This document shows, piece after piece, positions 1 to 6,015 of a stretch of 14,359 bases of DNA. The notes under the pieces were generated by a model, which saw nothing but the letters and a program-made list of their open reading frames with translations, had not been told where the DNA came from and searched no databases. The translations under genes and the position numbers were made by a program. The DNA is from Myxococcales bacterium (GTDB lineage Bacteria; Myxococcota; Bradymonadia; UBA7976; UBA1532), in NCBI GenBank assembly GCA_020430675.1, contig JAGQJJ010000033.1, forward strand, positions 1 through 14,359. The letters run 5' to 3'. The number at the start of each line of letters is the position of its first letter. Position 1 is the first letter of the stretch.

Positions 1-608
1 CAGACCCCATCGAGCAGCACGTTCATGTGCACATGCGGCGCGAGCCACGGGAAGAACAGCACGCCATCGACGCCCGACATGCCCGACAGCGCCACCGGCT
101 CGCCGCGCGCGACGGACTGACCTGGGCGCACCAGCGCGCGCGACAGGTGCGCCAGCGTGCAGGCGAGGCCGTCGCCGTGGTCGATGAGCACCTGCAAACC
201 GCCGCGCTGCATCTGCTTCGCCACGACCCGCACCACGCCCGCCGCCGGCGCCACGACCACGGTGCCCGGCGGCACGGCAAAGTCGGTGCCCACATGGCTG
301 TCATAGGTCATGCGCCGCCCGCGAAAGTCGAGGGCGTAGGTGATGCGCACGCTGTACCCCGCCTCGGGCGGCGCGACCACGCGGTTGGGCAGTTGATAGA
401 TGAGAACCTTGCCATCGGGCGGCCGGCGACCCAGCCACAGCGGCAGTGAGATGTGCGGCCGCAGAATGCGCAGCGACGACGGCCCCCACTTCGAGCGCGG
501 CACGAGGCCATCGCCGAAGATGCCGTCGAGACATTGTCTGACGGCGGGCATCAGGGGGCGCAGGCCAAAGACCTCGGTGGCACGAACGGCGGCATGAGCA
601 GCGTGCAT
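1..608 (-). CDS. M23 (LytM-type) metallopeptidase, 3' end outside window
   Basis: About 202 residues are visible and the gene continues beyond the left edge. The M23 zinc-site pattern is complete: H105 and D109 in HVGTD, H154 in LAHLS, and H192/H194 in HVH. The first motif is followed by the family-typical sequence around GTVVVAPAAGVV. M23 enzymes are zinc endopeptidases that usually cut peptidoglycan cross-links; some are secreted bacteriolytic enzymes and some are division factors. The start at 608 is the only in-frame ATG after an upstream TGA, but its ribosome binding site is weak. I see no clear signal peptide, so export is uncertain or the start is wrong. The gene lies 59 bases after the barrel-protein gene on the same strand and may be co-transcribed with it. 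The family call is firm; role and substrate are inferred. Confidence 0.88.
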   Translation of the reverse strand, partial: MHAAHAAVRATEVFGLRPLMPAVRQCLDGIFGDGLVPRSKWGPSSLRILRPHISLPLWLGRRPPDGKVLIYQLPNRVVAPPEAGYSVRITYALDFRGRRMTYDSHVGTDFAVPPGTVVVAPAAGVVRVVAKQMQRGGLQVLIDHGDGLACTLAHLSRALVRPGQSVARGEPVALSGMSGVDGVLFFPWLAPHVHMNVLLDGV

Positions 609-652
609 GCCGTCATTTCAGCACATCGCCGCCGGTCGGAGCAATGAACGCC

Positions 653-668
653 ATGGCATCGATGCCAT
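653..668. repeat. 16-bp perfect palindrome at the barrel-gene stop
   Basis: The sequence ATGGCATCGATGCCAT is its own reverse complement and overlaps the last base of the barrel-protein stop codon. It could fold as a 6-bp stem with a TCGA loop. There is no T-run after it, so it is not a convincing intrinsic terminator. A protein-binding site or chance are alternatives. Confidence 0.6.
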
Positions 669-1615
669 CACCAGGCGTAGGTCACCGCGAGGCTGACCGG
701 CAGGTGATGACTCGACTCGACCGAGTCATCCGACCACGACACGACCGGCACATCGAAGAACGGCACGTCGAGCCGCGCGTCGATGGCGAGCCGGCTCTCG
801 TGCAGGCGGAAGATCTCGACGCCGACCGCCGCGTAGGCGCCGAGGCCCGTCTTGTCGCCCTGGGCCTCGATGGTGTCGACCGAGAGCGCGGTGAACGCCA
901 GGCCGCCGCCGACAAAGGGCGAGACGCTGCCTTCGCTGAAGAAGTAGCGCGCGCCGACCCCCCACATGAAGGCCGAGGCGGACTTCTCCTCGTGGGAGTC
1001 CCCCCACCCATCTTCGGCGCGCTGGGCGTCGCCGGTGGCAAACAGGAAGCGCATGTCCGAGCCGATGGCCCACGATGCGGCCTCATAACCGACGCCCAAG
1101 GTGAAGCCATAGGCCAGGCCGGTGTCGGTGCCACCGACGAAGCCACCGACGACGCCAGCATCCCAAAGCACCTCACCATGCATCTTGGCATAGGCGCGGG
1201 TCTCTTCCTGCACCATGTTCGAGACCTGCGCGGTCTCGTGCACCGGCTGGTGGCGCGAGACCGCCTTTGCCAGCCGCCGCGCGGCGACCGGAGACTCTTT
1301 CAGATCGCCGATCTGAAGGCGTTGCGCATAGACCACCTTGCCCGGTGGCGACTCTTCGCTCAGCGAGAGCAGCGCGCCGTCGCCCAGCTTGTTGAGGCGC
1401 ACATGCCAGACGCGGCCGTCGCCCGGGGCCTCCTGGGGTGCGCCGACCGGCACGCCGCGGGCGGCGAGCTCTTCGCAGACCAGCCCGGTGACGGTACGGG
1501 CGTCGCCCGGGTCGATGCCGGTGTGTTCACCGATGAGACAGGTGTCATCCGCGGCGTGCGCGGCGAGGGGCAGCAGGGTCGAGAGGGCGGCGGTCAACAG
1601 GGGATGGCGAGCCAT
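668..1615 (-). CDS. Outer-membrane beta-barrel protein with N-terminal periplasmic domain
   Basis: The predicted protein has 315 residues. Residues 1-21 form a Sec signal peptide (basic start, Leu/Ala core, likely cleavage after AHA). Residues 22-125 are a mixed alpha/beta region containing two cysteines (C26 and C47) that could form a disulfide. Residues from about 145 to 315 show alternating hydrophobic and polar strands rich in Gly and aromatics, ending in VTYAW, an aromatic terminus typical of outer-membrane barrels. I do not recognise the specific family; it resembles porin-like or OmpA-barrel-like proteins without an OmpA peptidoglycan domain. The reading frame is open further upstream, but the added sequence is Arg/Pro-rich, while ATG 1615 has AGGAG six bases before it and starts a clean signal peptide. 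A sigma-54-like promoter sits 27 bases further upstream. The product is probably a structural or transport protein of the outer membrane. Confidence 0.82.
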   Translation of the reverse strand: MARHPLLTAALSTLLPLAAHAADDTCLIGEHTGIDPGDARTVTGLVCEELAARGVPVGAPQEAPGDGRVWHVRLNKLGDGALLSLSEESPPGKVVYAQRLQIGDLKESPVAARRLAKAVSRHQPVHETAQVSNMVQEETRAYAKMHGEVLWDAGVVGGFVGGTDTGLAYGFTLGVGYEAASWAIGSDMRFLFATGDAQRAEDGWGDSHEEKSASAFMWGVGARYFFSEGSVSPFVGGGLAFTALSVDTIEAQGDKTGLGAYAAVGVEIFRLHESRLAIDARLDVPFFDVPVVSWSDDSVESSHHLPVSLAVTYAW

Positions 1616-1621
1616 GATGAA

Positions 1622-1626
1622 CTCCT
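1622..1626 (-). promoter_or_regulatory. Ribosome binding site deciding start 1615
   Basis: AGGAG on the minus strand lies six bases before ATG 1615. It supports this start over the much longer upstream extension of the same frame. Confidence 0.85.
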
Positions 1627-1652
1627 GGGTTCGGGTTTCACCGGGGCCAGAA

Positions 1653-1669
1653 AGCATGGGGCATGCCAA
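1653..1669 (-). promoter_or_regulatory. Candidate sigma-54 (RpoN) -24/-12 promoter
   Basis: On the minus strand the sequence is TTGGCATGCCCCATGCT. Compared with the RpoN consensus TGGCACG-N4-TTGCW it matches six of seven bases in the -24 block and four of five in the -12 block. The invariant GG and GC doublets are exactly 12 bases apart. The predicted transcript start near 1642 gives a 27-base leader that includes the AGGAG site, a sensible geometry for the barrel-protein gene. RpoN promoters require an enhancer-binding ATPase, and a tandem repeat suitable as its binding site lies upstream. Assignment rests on motif and spacing only. Confidence 0.55.
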
Positions 1670-1698
1670 CCGCGCAGCCCGCCGTTCCGGCCGCGGCG

Positions 1699-1735
1699 TG
1701 ACCGCGCGTTGGCGCCGACGAATGACCGCGCGTTG
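1699..1735. repeat. Tandem 13-bp direct repeats, possible activator sites
   Basis: TGACCGCGCGTTG occurs exactly at 1699-1711 and 1723-1735, with starts 24 bp apart. Relative to the predicted sigma-54 start near 1642 the copies are centred at about -63 and -87. A looser copy in the opposite orientation lies at about 1753-1766. The second copy overlaps a TTGACA (1733-1738) that faces the SnoaL-like gene, but no fitting -10 box follows it. The repeats may be enhancer-binding-protein sites or an operator for either divergent gene. Confidence 0.55.
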
Positions 1736-1794
1736 ACACCCAAAAGGCACGTGCGCGCGGTGACATGGCCAGCTACGCTCGGCGGCGCACGGAA

Positions 1795-1800
1795 GAGGAG
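1795..1800 (+). promoter_or_regulatory. Ribosome binding site deciding GTG start 1807
   Basis: GAGGAG lies six bases before GTG 1807. This favours the GTG over the in-frame ATG at 1765, which has no comparable site. Confidence 0.75.
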
Positions 1801-1806
1801 GCCGCA

Positions 1807-2211
1807 GTGAAAGCGCGCAAGATCGTGGAACGCTACCTGAAACTGGTCGCCGCTGGCGGGCCGCGCGAGGCGGTCGAGGCGCTGCTGCACCCCGAGATGA
1901 CCCAGATCGAATACGCCAACGCGATGACCCCGAAGACCCGGGCGCGCGATCGCGAGGCCGTCCTGCGCGGGCTGACACTCGGCGCGCAGATGATGGCCCG
2001 CCAGGATTACGGCCCGCCGATCTTCACCGTTGACGGCGATCGGGTCGTCGCCGAGTTCGACTGGTCGGGCATCACCGCCATCGATCTGGGTCCGCTGGCT
2101 GCGGGCACGCGGCTCGAAGCGCGCATCTGCGCGGTCATCGAAGTGCGCGACGGCCGCGTGCACACCCAGCGCAGCTATGACTGCTACGCGCCGCCGACGC
2201 CACCGCGCTGA
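1807..2211 (+). CDS. SnoaL-like / NTF2-fold small protein
   Basis: The product has 134 residues when started at GTG 1807. It has the SnoaL-like layout: an N-terminal helix (KIVERYLKLVAAG) followed by the HPEM segment, a central region with EFDWSG, and closing strands ending near VIEVRDGRVHTQRSYDCY. NTF2-fold proteins of this type form cone-shaped alpha+beta domains with a central pocket and serve as small-molecule binders, isomerases or polyketide cyclases. Nothing here reveals the ligand. There is no signal peptide, so it is probably cytosolic. It is transcribed away from the barrel gene across a 191-base control region. The SGNH lipoprotein follows 169 bases downstream on the same strand but appears to have its own promoter. 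Confidence 0.8.
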   Translation: MKARKIVERYLKLVAAGGPREAVEALLHPEMTQIEYANAMTPKTRARDREAVLRGLTLGAQMMARQDYGPPIFTVDGDRVVAEFDWSGITAIDLGPLAAGTRLEARICAVIEVRDGRVHTQRSYDCYAPPTPPR

Positions 2212-2317
2212 GCCAGGCGCTTCGGGAGGGGCGGCGCCGCCGGATGAACGGCCGCAAATCGTGTCGCGACTGAGGGATTCGGGCGGATCCGGCGTGGCCG
2301 ATGATGGGCCAAGCGGG

Positions 2318-2347
2318 TTGCGATCAACGGGGGTGAGCGGCTATACG
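2318..2347 (+). promoter_or_regulatory. Candidate sigma-70 promoter for the lipoprotein pair
   Basis: TTGCGA (2318-2323) and TATACG (2342-2347) each match four of six consensus bases and are separated by 18 bases. Transcription would start near 2354, giving a leader of about 27 bases that contains the AGGGGAG site. No competing element is evident in the 169-base gap, although weak matches of this kind also arise by chance. Confidence 0.35.
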
Positions 2348-2367
2348 AGCGCCCGTGACGCCGACGC

Positions 2368-2374
2368 AGGGGAG
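2368..2374 (+). promoter_or_regulatory. Ribosome binding site deciding start 2381
   Basis: AGGGGAG lies six bases before ATG 2381. It marks the true start of the lipoprotein within a reading frame that stays open back to about 2030. Confidence 0.85.
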
Positions 2375-2380
2375 ACGGTC

Positions 2381-3745
2381 ATGAAGCGGTCCGCGTATTG
2401 GATGCTGGGTCTGGCCGTTCTGGTCGGTTGTCAACCCTCGGGGGGCGACGGCGATCCGCAGCGCGATGGCGCGACGAACGATGCCATGGCCGAAGCGGAG
2501 ATGGGGCCGATCGAAGGCGATATGAGCACGCCGGAGGCCGATCAGGGGCCGCCGGAGACGGATCAGGCCCCGCCCGAGGCCGATATGGCCCCGCCCGAAG
2601 CGGATCAAGGACCGCCCGAGGCCGACATGGCCCCGCCCGAGGCCGATATGGCGCCGCCCGAGGTCGACGCCGAGCCGATGCCGCCGGTCGACGAGCCGGT
2701 GGGCGAATGCGGCCAGATGGCCGACGACAAGCGCGTCAACGGCTGGCTCTACGTGGACGAAGATGGCAGCGACCAGAGCCCCTACGCCGGCGGCTACGAC
2801 CCCGAGGTCGACACCGCGCGGCCCGAGGGCGCGGTGCTCATCGTTGGGCATGATGGCCAGAAGGCGGCCGATGTCTGCGACGATGGCAGCTATGTGTCGC
2901 CCGAGCTGATGCCGGGCACCTATCTGGTCATGCCTGACGTGCCCGAGGGCATGCGATGCTCGCAGCGCAACTGCACCGGCCGGTTCGCCCGGGCCATCGC
3001 CGAAGACGGCGGCGCGGTCATGCTCACCTTCGGCGACAGCATCGCGGTCATCGGCGACCCGGTCCTGTTCCCCGAGCGCGTGACCACCCTGTTTGCGCCG
3101 CTGGCCGAGATCGAGAACCGCAACATCGCGGTCGCCGGCACCACCTCGACCGATTGGCTGCCCGGCGGCCAGCTCTTCGAGAACCGCCTGCGCCCGCAGC
3201 TCGCTGAAGCCGATGTCATCCTCATCACCATCGGTGGCAACGACCTGATGGCCTATGTCAGCAACCCGGCGCTGCTCCAGAACATCCCCGCCGCCATCGA
3301 AGGCGCACGCGACCTGGTGGTCGAGATCGTGGCCAATGTGATCACGATCATCCATGCCATTCGCGAGGTGAACCCCGACGCCGACATCGCCTACCTGCTC
3401 TACGCCGATTACAGCCAGGCCACCGAGAACGTGCTTTGGGGCCTGGCGGGCAACCTGCTCGGGCAGCAGACGATCAGCGAGATTCTGGAGCTGGCGCGCT
3501 CGCTCATCCCGACCGATGACGCGCACCTGCTGCTCGCCGACATGTACGGGGCCGCCGATGGGCTGCCGCTGCATGACTACCTTTTCGACGCGCTGCACTT
3601 CAATGACATGGGGCAGACGATCTACGCCGAAGAGGTCTTCCGCACGCTCGGCGGGGTCTATATCGGCGACAGCCCGCTCTCGCATGGCGTGGCCCCGTTG
3701 GGCCTGCGCCGCAGCTACGGGGTCATCGCGGTGGACGCGGAGTGA
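2381..3745 (+). CDS. SGNH/GDSL-type hydrolase lipoprotein
   Basis: The protein has 454 residues. Residues 1-17 are a lipoprotein signal with lipobox LVGC, lipidated at Cys17; Gln at +2 favours the outer membrane by E. coli rules. Residues 49-98 are an acidic Pro linker of seven-residue repeats. Residues 110-205 look like a small beta-sandwich of the SdrD B/CNA-B type (VNGWLYVDEDG, then DDGSYVSPELMPGTYLV). The SGNH hydrolase follows: block I FGDS with nucleophile Ser220, block II around AGTTS, block III GGND (285-288) and block V DALH with Asp403 and His406. All catalytic residues are present. Such enzymes cleave esters such as acyl or acetyl groups on lipids or polysaccharides; the substrate is unknown. 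Its stop overlaps the next start as TGATG, so the two genes are very likely co-translated. Confidence 0.9.
   Translation: MKRSAYWMLGLAVLVGCQPSGGDGDPQRDGATNDAMAEAEMGPIEGDMSTPEADQGPPETDQAPPEADMAPPEADQGPPEADMAPPEADMAPPEVDAEPMPPVDEPVGECGQMADDKRVNGWLYVDEDGSDQSPYAGGYDPEVDTARPEGAVLIVGHDGQKAADVCDDGSYVSPELMPGTYLVMPDVPEGMRCSQRNCTGRFARAIAEDGGAVMLTFGDSIAVIGDPVLFPERVTTLFAPLAEIENRNIAVAGTTSTDWLPGGQLFENRLRPQLAEADVILITIGGNDLMAYVSNPALLQNIPAAIEGARDLVVEIVANVITIIHAIREVNPDADIAYLLYADYSQATENVLWGLAGNLLGQQTISEILELARSLIPTDDAHLLLADMYGAADGLPLHDYLFDALHFNDMGQTIYAEEVFRTLGGVYIGDSPLSHGVAPLGLRRSYGVIAVDAE
2528..2674 (+). repeat. Seven tandem 21-bp units coding an acidic Pro linker
   Basis: Seven in-frame units encode variants of PPEADMA or PPEADQG, starting with TPEADQG and ending with PPEVDAE. 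The array separates the lipidated N-terminus from the folded domains and probably acts as a flexible negatively charged tether. Copies differ at synonymous positions, so the array is not freshly expanded. Loss or gain of whole units would keep the frame. Confidence 0.9.
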
Positions 3746-5430
3746 TGCGCCTGGCGGGCCGGGCGCTGCTGTTTGCGGCGTGCCTCGCGGGGGTGAGCTG
3801 CGACGATCAGGCCGGCGCGCCCGCGGGCGGCGGCGATGCCTTGGGGGATGCGGAGCGCCCCGATGATGCCCGGGTCGAGGACGCAGCGCGGGATGCCATG
3901 GCCGATGCCATGGGCCGCCGGTCGGATCGCGGCGTCGATGGCATGGTCGATGACATGGGCGCGCTTGATGCGGATCTGCGTGATGCCATGGTCGGGGATG
4001 GCATGTGGCTCGATGGCGCGGGCGGCGATGCCCTGGCCGACGATGCCACGGTCGTCGACGCGGCCACGGGCGATGCCATGGTCGATGATGCCATGGCCGG
4101 TGACGCCGGGCCGATGGCGCCGCCGCCGCTGTTCGACCTGGCCTTCCTGCGCGACCCGAGCACGCTTGACTGCCAGTTCGAGCGCCCGCGCCAGACGCTG
4201 CGCAGCGGCGTGGCGCTCGACGTCTGGAACGTGAGCTACGTCTCTTACGAGGCCCGCGACGGCGCGCTGCATCCCATCCGCATCCGCGGGTTTGCCGCGC
4301 GGCCTCTCGGCGCCGCCCCGCTGCCGGGCATCATTCAGGCCCACGGCCTGGGCGGCTTCGCCGAAGAGAGCCACGCCACCGGTCCCGCGTCGCTGCTGCA
4401 CGCTTTTGTGCTCGCCTATACCGGCCCGGGCGGCGGCAACGCGCCCGAGAATACGAGCGAGGGTCTGCCCGCGGGCCATGACAACGGCCGTCGCATGTTC
4501 GACGTGGTGCCCGACCTGCGCGGGAGCTGGTTCTGGGGCCACGCGGTCGCCGCCATGCGCGGGCTGGGCTGCCTCGCGCAGCACCCGGACGTTGATCCCG
4601 AGCGGCTGGGCATGACCGGCTATTCGGCGGGCGCGGTGGCCACCCTGATCGCGACCGGCGTTGACGACCGCATCAAGGTCGCGGTGCCCCTCAGCGGCAC
4701 CGGCGCATGGGGTGAGGCGGTGCGCTCGCCGACCGCGTGGCAGCATGGGCTGCTCACCCAGGCCGGCCTCGACGTGAACAGCGTCGAGTGGCTGACGCTG
4801 CTCGAAAACCTGGACGCCGCGCAGCTCATCGCCGGCACGCGGGCCCATGTGCTGATGGTCAACGGCAGCACCGATGAGTTCTTCCCGCTGACCGCGCACG
4901 TGGCGACCTATGCCAATGTGCCCGACCCGGAGAAGCGCACCTCGATCAGCGCCAACTACGATCATGGCTGCTATGCCATCAGCGGCGTCGAGCCTGCCAA
5001 TGTCATCGAAGAGCGCGCCCGGGTGCATGCCGAGGGCGGACAGCTCATGTGGTTCAGCCATTATTTCGGCCTCGACCCGTTCTTCGAGCATGTGCCGCCA
5101 GCGCCGACGCTCGCATTGCAACCGGCGGGCGCGGCGGCGGTGGCGGTGGCGACGGTGGGCGATCCCGGCGCCGGCCTCGAAGTGGAGTCGGTGCGTTACT
5201 GGTGGAGCAATGACAGCGCCTGGCTCTTTGGCGCGGTCGACCTCGACGACCAGGGCGGGGGGCTCTACGGTGGGTTGGTGCCAGCGCCCGATGGCAACAC
5301 GGTCTACTATATCGACGTGCAGTATCGCACGCGGCAACTCCTGACGCCGCGGTCATTTTCACTCAGCTCGGTGCCGGTCATCCCGCCGGGCTTCGTGCCC
5401 CGGATTCGCGCCAACGAGAACTGTCTTTGA
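3745..5430 (+). CDS. Alpha/beta hydrolase lipoprotein
   Basis: The protein has 561 residues. Its N-terminus is lipoprotein-like (AACLAGVSC, Cys19), though Gly at -3 makes the lipobox imperfect. Asp follows at +2 and +3, which in E. coli favours inner-membrane retention; this may not hold here. Residues 20-125 are a low-complexity Asp/Ala/Met/Gly linker. The catalytic domain spans about 130-450: HGLGG near 200 for the oxyanion region, the nucleophile elbow GYSAG with Ser294, a likely acid at Asp377 (NGSTDEFF) and a likely base at His407 (NYDHG). The layout resembles the dienelactone-hydrolase/prolyl-oligopeptidase branch. Residues 460-560 form a small beta-rich tail. GTG 3742 is also in frame, but ATG 3745 overlaps the preceding TGA. 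Pairing with the SGNH enzyme suggests consecutive ester cleavages on one substrate. Confidence 0.85.
   Translation: MRLAGRALLFAACLAGVSCDDQAGAPAGGGDALGDAERPDDARVEDAARDAMADAMGRRSDRGVDGMVDDMGALDADLRDAMVGDGMWLDGAGGDALADDATVVDAATGDAMVDDAMAGDAGPMAPPPLFDLAFLRDPSTLDCQFERPRQTLRSGVALDVWNVSYVSYEARDGALHPIRIRGFAARPLGAAPLPGIIQAHGLGGFAEESHATGPASLLHAFVLAYTGPGGGNAPENTSEGLPAGHDNGRRMFDVVPDLRGSWFWGHAVAAMRGLGCLAQHPDVDPERLGMTGYSAGAVATLIATGVDDRIKVAVPLSGTGAWGEAVRSPTAWQHGLLTQAGLDVNSVEWLTLLENLDAAQLIAGTRAHVLMVNGSTDEFFPLTAHVATYANVPDPEKRTSISANYDHGCYAISGVEPANVIEERARVHAEGGQLMWFSHYFGLDPFFEHVPPAPTLALQPAGAAAVAVATVGDPGAGLEVESVRYWWSNDSAWLFGAVDLDDQGGGLYGGLVPAPDGNTVYYIDVQYRTRQLLTPRSFSLSSVPVIPPGFVPRIRANENCL
3892..4096 (+). repeat. 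Low-complexity Asp/Ala/Met linker with recurring decamer
   Basis: The decamer GATGCCATGG occurs five times here, at 3892, 3904, 3982, 4072 and 4087. It encodes Asp-Ala-Met in one frame with irregular spacing. The same decamer occurs at 2480 in the neighbouring lipoprotein and, reversed, at 651-660. The protein product is an acidic Met-rich tether after the lipidation site. Confidence 0.75.
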
Positions 5431-5436
5431 CCGCCT

Positions 5437-5835
5437 TCAGGCGTCTTTGGGCAGCCAGGCGAACAGATCGACCAGGTTGCCATCAGGGTCGACCACGACG
5501 GCGTATCGCTGGCCCCAGAAGGCATCCCATGGGTCGCGATGGCTCTTGAAGCCCTCATCGGTGACGGCCTTCCAGGTGGCATCAACCTCGGCGGGTGAGT
5601 CGACCAGGAAAGCCATGCCCAAGCGATGACCGGCGGGGGGTTGCCAGCTCGGGTCGAGCTTGCGCACCATCTCGACGGCGTTCCACGAGAGCCGCAGGCC
5701 GCCCGGCAGGGCGCACTCCACGTAGGGTTCATCGCCCTGGGCACAAGGCACGTCGATGCCGAGCAATCGATAGAATCGGAGGGACTCCAAAAGATTGTCG
5801 GTGGTGATTCCCAACATGTCGAGTCGTGGCGCCAT
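5437..5835 (-). CDS. VOC (glyoxalase/dioxygenase-fold) family protein
   Basis: The product has 132 residues, one VOC domain of two beta-alpha-beta-beta-beta modules. Module one is recognised by MLGITTDNLLESLRFYRLLG and module two by GMAFLVDSPAEVDATWKAV, ending in the family-typical VVVDPDGNLVDLFAWL. VOC proteins include glyoxalase I, extradiol dioxygenases and drug-resistance binders, usually using a metal in the groove of a dimer. The usual first-strand His and final-strand Glu ligands appear replaced (Leu/Met and Asp), so metal binding is doubtful and a binding role or altered chemistry is possible. ATG 5835 has GGGAGG five bases upstream. The stop lies six bases from that of the convergent lipoprotein. 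There is no signal peptide, so it is cytosolic. Confidence 0.88.
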   Translation of the reverse strand: MAPRLDMLGITTDNLLESLRFYRLLGIDVPCAQGDEPYVECALPGGLRLSWNAVEMVRKLDPSWQPPAGHRLGMAFLVDSPAEVDATWKAVTDEGFKSHRDPWDAFWGQRYAVVVDPDGNLVDLFAWLPKDA

Positions 5836-6015
5836 CTTCGCCTCCCATCGCAGCCCGCGGAGTATGGGCGCCTGACGCCGCCGCTGTAAAGGTGTTCGTC
5901 ATCTTGGCGTTATTTCTGCCGGTTTTGGGTCATCTCCGGTCATTGGCCTCTCGACGGTGATTATGTAAAGTTGCACTAGCCCCTCGGTGGCTTCGATCTA
6001 TGGGAGGAAACAGTG
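5836..6015. promoter_or_regulatory. Divergent control region, lower GC
   Basis: This stretch between the VOC and caspase genes is clearly less GC-rich than its surroundings, especially 5885-5975. It holds three GTCAT motifs, two within GGTCAT at 5928 and 5938, ten bases apart. A weak sigma-54-like element with correct doublet spacing (TTGGC at 5904-5908, TGC at 5917-5919) points toward the caspase gene. CATAAT on the minus strand near 5960 could be a -10 for the VOC gene but lacks a good -35. Exact promoters are not resolved. Confidence 0.35.
6002..6007 (+). promoter_or_regulatory. Ribosome binding site of the caspase gene
   Basis: GGGAGG precedes two adjacent in-frame starts, GTG 6013 (five bases away) and ATG 6016 (eight bases away). 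Spacing cannot decide between them; they differ by one residue. Confidence 0.8.

Noticed and set aside
1733..1766. Sigma-70 promoter starting with TTGACA at 1733 for the SnoaL-like gene
   Set aside because: The -35 is perfect but no acceptable -10 lies 16-18 bases downstream; TGACAT at 1761 is 22 bases away.
1616..1978. N-terminal extension of the barrel protein to 1978
   Set aside because: The added residues are Arg/Pro-rich and overlap the divergent SnoaL-like gene; ATG 1615 has a strong ribosome site and a signal peptide.
2230..2241. GGCGGCGCCGCC palindrome after the SnoaL-like gene as a terminator
   Set aside because: It is a short GC palindrome with no T-run; such sequences are expected by chance at this GC content.
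3715..5337. 540-codon open frame on the minus strand opposite the alpha/beta hydrolase gene
   Set aside because: It is a GC-driven antisense shadow: composition is Ala/Arg/His-rich with no motif, and the opposite frame encodes a complete hydrolase with a catalytic triad.
5429..5448. Terminator hairpin between the lipoprotein and VOC genes
   Set aside because: The stem (CGCC-TTCA-GGCG) has only four pairs, plus two more across a bulge, and the T-run is short; too weak to claim.
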